Source: an uncultured Leptolinea sp. (GTDB lineage Bacteria > Chloroflexota > Anaerolineae > Anaerolineales > Anaerolineaceae). From it: 64,000 nt of DNA. Shown one piece after another: positions 58,883 to 64,000 of this stretch. The position numbers and the translations under genes were made by a program. The stretch is taken from positions 1 to 64,000 of the forward strand of contig CAIKMQ010000046.1 in assembly GCA_903828565.1 (NCBI GenBank), given 5' to 3'. Each line of letters opens with the position of its first letter. Within the stretch, counting starts at the first letter, position 1. The notes below the pieces were generated by a model that was not told where the DNA came from, did not search any database, and saw nothing but the letters and a program-made list of their open reading frames with translations.

Positions 58883-60004
58883 TTAGTAAACGCCTTCGGG
58901 CAAAGTGGCGATTTCGCCAGCGATGATCTTGGCAGCGAGGGCTTCGATTTCAGCCTTGACTTCAGCAGGGATCTGGTCAGCAAATGCGGTGCCATAAGCA
59001 AGTCCGACACCACCATTTTCCAGATTACCGATCCAGTTTTCACCAACGAAGGAACCATCGATGACCTTACCAATGGTTTCGGTTACGAAGACATCCATGT
59101 TCTTCATGGCGCTGGAGAGAACATACGGAGCCTTGTCGGGGTTGGCAAGTGACCAGTCGTTATCCACACCGATGAGCATGCCGGAGCCGCGTTCTTCCAT
59201 CACAGCCAGGGTGCCAAGGCCAACGGGGCCAGCAACCGGCATGATGACGTCAGCGCCTTCGTCCATCAGCTGTTCGCCCATCTTGCGGCCGTCATCTGTG
59301 GATTCAAAGTTGCCAACTTCGAGACCCTGGCGGGTCTTGTAGTCCCAACCTAATACCTGGACATTGGTGCCCTTCTGGGTGTTGTAGTATTCTACGCCTA
59401 GAGCGAAGCCATCCATGAATTTGGTGGTAGCGGGGAAGGCGATACCAACATAGGTACCAACTTTACCGGTCTTGGTCATGGCAGCGGCGAGGTAACCATT
59501 GAGGAAGGTAGCCTGGTCAATGGAGAAGCCGGAACCACGCAGGTTCGGGAAGGCAAGCCAGTCAACATCGATGATCGCGAATTTCTGATCAGGGTTGGCG
59601 GTGGCGGCGGCGGCGGTGGCATCAGCCAGCAGGAAGCCGACGGGGATGATCACATCGCAATTTTCAGCAACGAACGCGTTCAGGTTGACTTCGTAGTCAG
59701 CCTGCTGCTGAGATTCGAGGTATTTGCCTTCTACGTTGCCGTAGAGAGCAATGGCATCCTCGACACCTTTCCAGGCGGTCTGGTTGAAGGATTTGTCATC
59801 GATACCACCGGTGTCAGTAACCTGGCAGGCTACGAATTTGGGGGCTTCGACAACGGGTTCCGCTGTTGGCTCAACCGGGGCAACCTGTTCTACTGGTGCG
59901 GCGGCGGGTTCTTCTACGACCGCGGGTGCAGCGGGTGCGCATGCAGCAAGCATCATGCTCGCCAGAAGAACAACTGAGAAAACGATGTACAGTTTCTTGG
60001 ACAT
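58883..60004 (-). CDS. BMP-family nucleoside-binding lipoprotein
   Basis: 373 residues from ATG 60004 (AGGAGAAGAGAA upstream). Lipobox LAAC, then an Ala/Pro/Val/Glu linker. Periplasmic-binding fold of the BMP/Med class: VTDTGGIDDKSFNQTAWKGV, YVGIAFPATTKFMDGFALGV, VIMPVAGPVGLGTLAVMEER and IGVDNDWSLANPDKAPYVLS. It captures nucleosides (or related compounds) outside the cell and passes them to the downstream ABC genes. Confidence 0.93.
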   Translation of the reverse strand: MSKKLYIVFSVVLLASMMLAACAPAAPAVVEEPAAAPVEQVAPVEPTAEPVVEAPKFVACQVTDTGGIDDKSFNQTAWKGVEDAIALYGNVEGKYLESQQQADYEVNLNAFVAENCDVIIPVGFLLADATAAAATANPDQKFAIIDVDWLAFPNLRGSGFSIDQATFLNGYLAAAMTKTGKVGTYVGIAFPATTKFMDGFALGVEYYNTQKGTNVQVLGWDYKTRQGLEVGNFESTDDGRKMGEQLMDEGADVIMPVAGPVGLGTLAVMEERGSGMLIGVDNDWSLANPDKAPYVLSSAMKNMDVFVTETIGKVIDGSFVGENWIGNLENGGVGLAYGTAFADQIPAEVKAEIEALAAKIIAGEIATLPEGVY

Positions 60005-60157
60005 TTCTCTTCTCCTCTTTAGGATGAAAATAGATTTAATGGGCTGGTACGCCAAATACAGGCGCAAACACCTGCCCCACTGGTGTCAGTATACAACCTT
60101 TCACAACGCACTGCAAGTGATTCAATCCTCAAATTCCATAACGATACTGGATTCGGA

Positions 60158-61402
60158 TCAAGCTACTTTCGCTTCACCGCGCTTCACGCCCAGCATCAAG
60201 ACCAATGCCACGATCATAAAGACGGGAGATACTACCATGATCGCATTGTAGTTATTGTTCGTAAGTTGAACGATCCAACCGTTCATATTGGGGCCCACAA
60301 TGGCAGAAAGAGTGGAAAAGAGGTAATACAAGCCAGTGTAGGTACCAATTCTTGCTTCTGTGGTCATATCCACGACCATTGGCAGGGAATTGATATTGAT
60401 CAACGCCCAACCCGCGCCAGCCACCATCAGGATGACCCCAACCCAGGGAACCTCGCCCAGAACCGGCAACTTTGTCAGCACGGTGGCTAAGGTACCCACA
60501 GGTAACAGATACATCGCCATTGTGCAGGCAGCCATGATGATCAAACCGAAAGAAATGGTGATCTTACGGCCGATCTTGCCCCCAATATAACCTGCGGGTA
60601 GGGCGAAGATCACAAAGATGAGGGACAACTGCCCCAACAGGCGGGCACCATCCGCTTCTTGCATCAGGAGGTGCTTATTGGCATACAGGCTAAAGAATGC
60701 TTCAATGGCAGTATAGCCGATGAACCAGAAGAATATGGCACCCAGGATGCGCAGGGCACTTTTGTCTTTATCCATCCAAACTGTCTTCAGGCTATCCCAC
60801 ATGCCTGGCTGTTTCTGTGCATCTTCAAAGACTTTGGGCTCGCGAATGAAGAGGAGCAATAATGCTGTTGATAAGAGTACCAAACCGGAGCCAAGCCAGA
60901 ACGGGAATGCCGGGTTCATCTTATACAGCGCGGACCCACCCAGGAAGGAGATAATGGCACCGACACCACCCATGAAGTTGATGATCCCGTTGGCTTGTGA
61001 GCGGAAACGGGAAGGCGTAATGTCGGGCATCAATGCCACGACCGGCGTGCGCCAGAAAGCCATGCTTAATAACAGGGAGGTCGTGCAGGCAACGAATAAC
61101 GGCAAGATGGATGCCAGGGGGATCAGGCCAAATACCAGCGCTCCGACCGGCGCGCCGATCAGTATGAAAGGCATACGGCGGCCAATCTTCGTTCGCAACT
61201 TATCAGACCAGGCGCCCACAGGTGGTTGGATCAACAGCGCGGCAATATTATCCAATGTCATAAAGAAACCGATCAGCGCCGGTGCCAGGTTGAACTTATT
61301 CGCCAGGAAAAGCGGGACAAAAGCATTGTAGACGCCCCAGATAACGCTGACTCCAAAAAAACCAAATCCCAGTAAAAACGTCTTGCCATAGTTTAATTTC
61401 AT
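60158..61402 (-). CDS. MFS transporter, glycoside/sugar (GPH or SLC45-like) type
   Basis: 414 residues from ATG 61402 (GGAAGGTGG upstream; the upstream frame extension overlaps ybjQ). About 12 membrane segments. Motifs: GVYNAFVPLFLANKFNLAPA, PPVGAWSDKLRTKIGRRMPF (the RxxGRR loop typical of sugar-cation symporters) and DITPSRFRSQANGIINFMGG. Sucrose or disaccharide uptake is likely by family, but the substrate is not readable. The YbjQ stop lies 1 bp before this ATG. Confidence 0.85.
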   Translation of the reverse strand: MKLNYGKTFLLGFGFFGVSVIWGVYNAFVPLFLANKFNLAPALIGFFMTLDNIAALLIQPPVGAWSDKLRTKIGRRMPFILIGAPVGALVFGLIPLASILPLFVACTTSLLLSMAFWRTPVVALMPDITPSRFRSQANGIINFMGGVGAIISFLGGSALYKMNPAFPFWLGSGLVLLSTALLLLFIREPKVFEDAQKQPGMWDSLKTVWMDKDKSALRILGAIFFWFIGYTAIEAFFSLYANKHLLMQEADGARLLGQLSLIFVIFALPAGYIGGKIGRKITISFGLIIMAACTMAMYLLPVGTLATVLTKLPVLGEVPWVGVILMVAGAGWALININSLPMVVDMTTEARIGTYTGLYYLFSTLSAIVGPNMNGWIVQLTNNNYNAIMVVSPVFMIVALVLMLGVKRGEAKVA

Positions 61403-61403
61403 G

Positions 61404-61742
61404 CTAACCACCTTCCTTTTCAATGATGACTGCGGTTCCATAGGCTAGTACTTCGGTGACACCATCCATTACTTCATTGGCATCATAACGCATTGCGACC
61501 ACAGCATTGGCTCCCATCTGGCGAGCATGCTCCATCATCAGGTCAAATGCTTCCTGACGGGCATGCTCGCACAGCTCGGTGTAAATGGTGATATTGCCAC
61601 CCACCAGCGTTTGAATACTGCCTACAAAATTACCCACTACACTGCGCGAACGTACTGTGATCCCCCGCACAACTCCAAGATACCTGGTTACCCGGTATCC
61701 TTCAAAACCAAATGTCGTGGTCACCCAAAGCGCAGTAGACAT
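61404..61742 (-). CDS. YbjQ/UPF0145 (DUF74) family protein
   Basis: 112 residues, typical for the family: WVTTTFGFEGYRVTRYLGVV, then IYTELCEHARQEAFDLMMEH and ARQMGANAVVAMRYDANEV. Members form pentamers and are annotated heavy-metal-binding without a known reaction. It is coupled to the MFS gene downstream (1-bp gap) and lies 15 bp behind trmD. Confidence 0.9.
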   Translation of the reverse strand: MSTALWVTTTFGFEGYRVTRYLGVVRGITVRSRSVVGNFVGSIQTLVGGNITIYTELCEHARQEAFDLMMEHARQMGANAVVAMRYDANEVMDGVTEVLAYGTAVIIEKEGG

Positions 61743-61757
61743 TTCATCTCCTTTCTT

Positions 61758-62519
61758 TCAGGTTTCATTCTTCTTAGATAAATCCGGATCAGCTTCAGGG
61801 TTAATCGACCGTAAATATGCCCGGTCTGTATCCGTTAGGTCCGCTTTTAAAAGCATATCGGGGCGTCTTGCTTGAGTTCTCATTAACGATTGCTGCCGCC
61901 GCCAGCGGCTGATCTCGGCATGATTACCGGATTGGAGGACATCTGGTACCCGCCAGCCACGGAAGACCTGCGGACGGGTGTAGTGGGGATATTCGATCAA
62001 CCCGCTGGCATGTGAATCATCCGATGCTCCATCCGGGTCGCCCAGCACCCCGGGCAGGAGGCGCGAGATCACATCAATAAATATCAAGGCAGGTAGTTCC
62101 CCGCCTGTCAGGACATAATCTCCGATCGAAATCTCATCAGTGACGATATGCTCGCGGATGCGCTCATCGATCCCCTCATACCGGCCACAAAGGATGGCCA
62201 GGCGCGGAAGGGCTGCGTATTCGTAAGCCAGCTGCTGAGTTAGAACGCGCCCCTGGGGGGTCATCAGGACTACTTTGCAGGCCGGCGGTGATCCCAGCAC
62301 ACTTTCGAGGGCTGTAAAGACGGGCTCCGGTTTCATCACCATACCCCCGCCCCCACCGTAGGGAGTGTCATCACAGACATGGTGGCGGTCTGTTGTGAAA
62401 GCACGAATATCATGCACCCGCACATCGATCAGATCGTTCTTGGCTGCCCGTGCCAGGATGGAAGCATCCAAGTACGGTGCAAAGACCCCAGGAAGCAGTG
62501 TGAAAATGTCCATTTGCAT
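61758..62519 (-). CDS. trmD: tRNA (guanine37-N1)-methyltransferase
   Basis: 253 residues. Methylates G37 next to the anticodon, preventing frameshifts. SPOUT trefoil-knot motifs: [48 protein letters not shown], and [19 protein letters not shown]. Usual neighbours rpsP, rimM and rplS are absent; instead it heads a unit with ybjQ and an MFS transporter. A promoter TTGCCC-17 bp-TAGAAT ends 6 bp before the ATG, implying a leaderless start. Confidence 0.96.
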   Translation of the reverse strand: MQMDIFTLLPGVFAPYLDASILARAAKNDLIDVRVHDIRAFTTDRHHVCDDTPYGGGGGMVMKPEPVFTALESVLGSPPACKVVLMTPQGRVLTQQLAYEYAALPRLAILCGRYEGIDERIREHIVTDEISIGDYVLTGGELPALIFIDVISRLLPGVLGDPDGASDDSHASGLIEYPHYTRPQVFRGWRVPDVLQSGNHAEISRWRRQQSLMRTQARRPDMLLKADLTDTDRAYLRSINPEADPDLSKKNET

Positions 62520-62525
62520 GGCTTT

Positions 62526-62554
62526 ATTCTAGCTTTAAGAAGACTTTCGGGCAA
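62526..62554 (-). promoter_or_regulatory. Promoter giving a leaderless trmD transcript
   Basis: On the minus strand, -35 TTGCCC (62549-62554), 17-bp spacer, -10 TAGAAT (62526-62531), then 6 bp to the ATG at 62519. No Shine-Dalgarno. The remaining gap 62555-62893 carries small hairpins (for example 62580-62603, CAAGAAA...TTTCTTG) but no RNA gene or ORF I can support. Confidence 0.6.
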
Positions 62555-62893
62555 GCCGGGCATAGCTCAATCCATTACAAACAAGAAACACCCGCATTTT
62601 TCTTGATACGTAGAGTTGAAGTATTACAATACTTGCTATTATGTTATTCATCGTCCGTTGTAATCATCCAAAGTTTCCCAACAACCTCTCCTTCCGGTAA
62701 AGGTCAGGGTTGCATACAAGAAAATGAGTAACGGTAAAAGACCCGCAGGGCAGCTATCTAGGAAGATATTTCTGGAAGGTTATATTTTTGGGGGTCAAGA
62801 AAACAGGAGTCGTCGGGAAACCAAGATAGATGTAAAATATCAGGTAGCAAGCATTAATCAGGATGTTGTTTTTAATAACCCAAGGAGAGAAAG

Positions 62894-63670
62894 ATGAAAA
62901 CCAGTATTGTCAAGATAGTAGCAATTTTGTTTGTGGCAGTCTTTATTCTCGCTGCCTGCGCTCCCGCTGCACCAGCAGCCGAAGTTGAAGCTCCTGCTGG
63001 CACAGTCTATCGAATCGCTTCCGATGCCACCTGGCCTCCATTTGAAATGGTCGATGAGACATCTAAAGATCTTGTTGGCTTCGATATTGATCTGATCGCT
63101 GCCGTCGCCGAGGAAGCAGGCTTCCAGTATGAGGTCATTAATATATCCTGGGACGCTCTTTTAGCCGGTGTTTCTCAATGTCAGTATGATGGCGCCATTT
63201 CGTCGATATCGATCACCGATGAGCGCAAAGAATCCATGGCTTTCTCGGATCCGTACGCGACCGCCGGACAGATCATTACAGTCGGCATCAATGAAACCGA
63301 AATCAAAGGTCTCGATACTCTGGTCGGGAAACGCATTGGTGTTCAAATGGGCACCACCGGTGATTTTGCCGCTCAGGACGTGGAAGGCGCTCAGATTATC
63401 AGCTACGATACTGTGGATCTGGCATTCCAGGATTTGATGAACGGCCAGGTGGATGCAGTGATCGCTGACCTTGCCCCATCCGCCAATTTTGTCCTGCTCA
63501 ATGCAGATAAGATCAAACTGGTGGGTGAACAGTTCACCGATGAGGCTCTTGGAATTGCAGTCTGCAAAACCAACCCGGAATTCCTCGCCCTGGTCAATCA
63601 AGGTCTGGCTGGTATTCAGGCCAATGGCAAGCTCGATGAGCTCAAAGCCAAATGGTTCGGCGCTGAGTAA
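62894..63670 (+). CDS. Amino-acid ABC transporter substrate-binding lipoprotein
   Basis: 258 residues. Lipobox LAAC, then a short Ala/Pro spacer. SBP_bac_3 fold: YRIASDATWPPFEMVDE, GFDIDLIAAVAEEAGFQYEV, YDGAISSISITDERKESMAF (ligand-binding strand) and GKRIGVQMGTTGDFAA. It binds polar amino acids, probably basic or glutamine-like. ATG 62894 follows AAGGAG. No permease or ATPase follows; a strong terminator closes it at once, so its partners are elsewhere. Confidence 0.92.
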   Translation: MKTSIVKIVAILFVAVFILAACAPAAPAAEVEAPAGTVYRIASDATWPPFEMVDETSKDLVGFDIDLIAAVAEEAGFQYEVINISWDALLAGVSQCQYDGAISSISITDERKESMAFSDPYATAGQIITVGINETEIKGLDTLVGKRIGVQMGTTGDFAAQDVEGAQIISYDTVDLAFQDLMNGQVDAVIADLAPSANFVLLNADKIKLVGEQFTDEALGIAVCKTNPEFLALVNQGLAGIQANGKLDELKAKWFGAE

Positions 63671-63689
63671 GCTGGCAAGTAAGTATCAC

Positions 63690-63720
63690 AACACCCCCGG
63701 ATACTCCGGGGGTGTTGTTG
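63690..63720 (+). terminator. Intrinsic terminator of the amino-acid-binding gene
   Basis: 12-bp stem AACACCCCCGGA with its complement at 63705-63716, 3-nt loop, then GTTGTT. It lies between this gene and the convergent lysS. Confidence 0.88.
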
Positions 63721-63748
63721 TTCATACTCTTATACGGTAAAACAGAAG

Positions 63749-64000
63749 CTATGCTTCATCCCGATTGCGCAGGTGGGGGAAGAGGATCACTTCGCGGATG
63801 GAATGAACTCCGGCGAGCAACATCACCAGCCGATCCACGCCCATGCCAAAACCACCATTCGGGGGCATACCGTAAGACATGGCACGTAAGTAATCTTCAT
63901 CCAGCGGATTGCTTTCTTCATCATCCGCGGCGTACTCCCGCCCCATCTCAAGGAAACGGGCTTCCTGATCCAATGGATCATTCAACTCGGTAAATGCATT
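63749..64000 (-). CDS. lysS: Lysyl-tRNA synthetase, C-terminal end (cut by window edge)
   Basis: The last 83 residues of a class II LysRS; the 5' part lies beyond 64000. Motifs: [16 protein letters not shown] (motif 2/3 linker) and [20 protein letters not shown] (class II motif 3 with its Arg), then [11 protein letters not shown]. The reading frame is open to the window edge. Charges tRNA-Lys, one gene of which is at 15055. Confidence 0.94.
   Translation of the reverse strand, partial: NAFTELNDPLDQEARFLEMGREYAADDEESNPLDEDYLRAMSYGMPPNGGFGMGVDRLVMLLAGVHSIREVILFPHLRNRDEA

Noticed and set aside
62555-62893. Possible small RNA or tRNA in the gap before the amino-acid-binding gene
   Set aside because: Short hairpins and a GCTCAA string are present, but no cloverleaf, T-loop or known RNA motif closes.

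Overview
The window looks like a chromosomal contig of a Chloroflexota bacterium, most likely Anaerolineae. This is an inference: no 16S gene is present. Supporting traits are many lipoproteins with Ala/Pro- or Thr/Pro-rich linkers after the lipobox Cys, two secreted proteins with NBR1-type Ig-like domains, a threonyl-tRNA synthetase without its TGS domain, a T-box leader, and several genes that appear to be transcribed without a 5' leader. Most genes are housekeeping or transport genes in short operons. There are no insertion sequences, integrases, prophage genes or CRISPR arrays.

Layout. 1-290 holds three tandem 89-bp repeats. 291-2279 (minus) is thrC-thrB. 2420-5972 (plus) is a T-box-controlled thrS, then infC-rpmI-rplT, with infC apparently starting at AUC. 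6049-8032 is a SpoU methyltransferase plus a DUF711 protein. 8033-14771 carries exported proteins (a PpiC lipoprotein, a YYAYNWF-repeat protein, a membrane AlkP-type hydrolase), an MFS pump and a YdjC deacetylase. 14841-15126 is a tRNA-Lys gene followed by two tandem 99-bp copies of a tRNA-Lys-like relic. 15174-19232 (minus) holds two exported proteins, one an FGE-fold/dockerin lipoprotein. 19331-24388 (plus) is trxA, an S9 peptidase, murJ and a membrane-anchored He_PIG protein. 24625-26614 (minus) is an arsR-arsM locus in which ArsM is fused to a second methyltransferase; it has a perfect operator palindrome. 26856-30173 (minus) holds rimO, a double-HTH RodZ-like protein and rplI.

30301-34646 is the most unusual part. 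A relic of a short-chain dehydrogenase is followed by a lipoprotein with four intact rhodanese domains and an 11-haem cytochrome whose reading frame is broken by one in-frame UGA; a LysR regulator is divergent. I read this as an envelope sulfur-transfer/electron-transfer locus. 34643-39153 (minus) is a PII-like protein with a CPA2 antiporter, then uvrA. 39390-42866 carries an Atg22/UMF1 transporter and the methylmalonyl-CoA epimerase and mutase genes. 43056-46250 is a set of TadE/TadG-like pseudopilin genes and a LysM protein. 46324-51213 holds the queuosine-precursor transporter yhhQ, a Fur/Zur-controlled zinc ABC operon and queG. 51216-53308 holds two NBR1-domain lipoproteins. 53483-54634 is a URO-D-family enzyme. 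54693-60004 (minus) is a BMP-type nucleoside ABC importer. It is followed by an MFS transporter, a YbjQ protein and trmD (to 62519), then an amino-acid-binding lipoprotein (62894-63670) and the 3' end of lysS.

Regulation readable from sequence: a T-box, probable infC autocontrol through its start codon, an ArsR palindrome, a Fur/Zur box over an extended -10, many extended -10 promoters (TGnTATAAT), five probable leaderless starts and thirteen intrinsic terminators.
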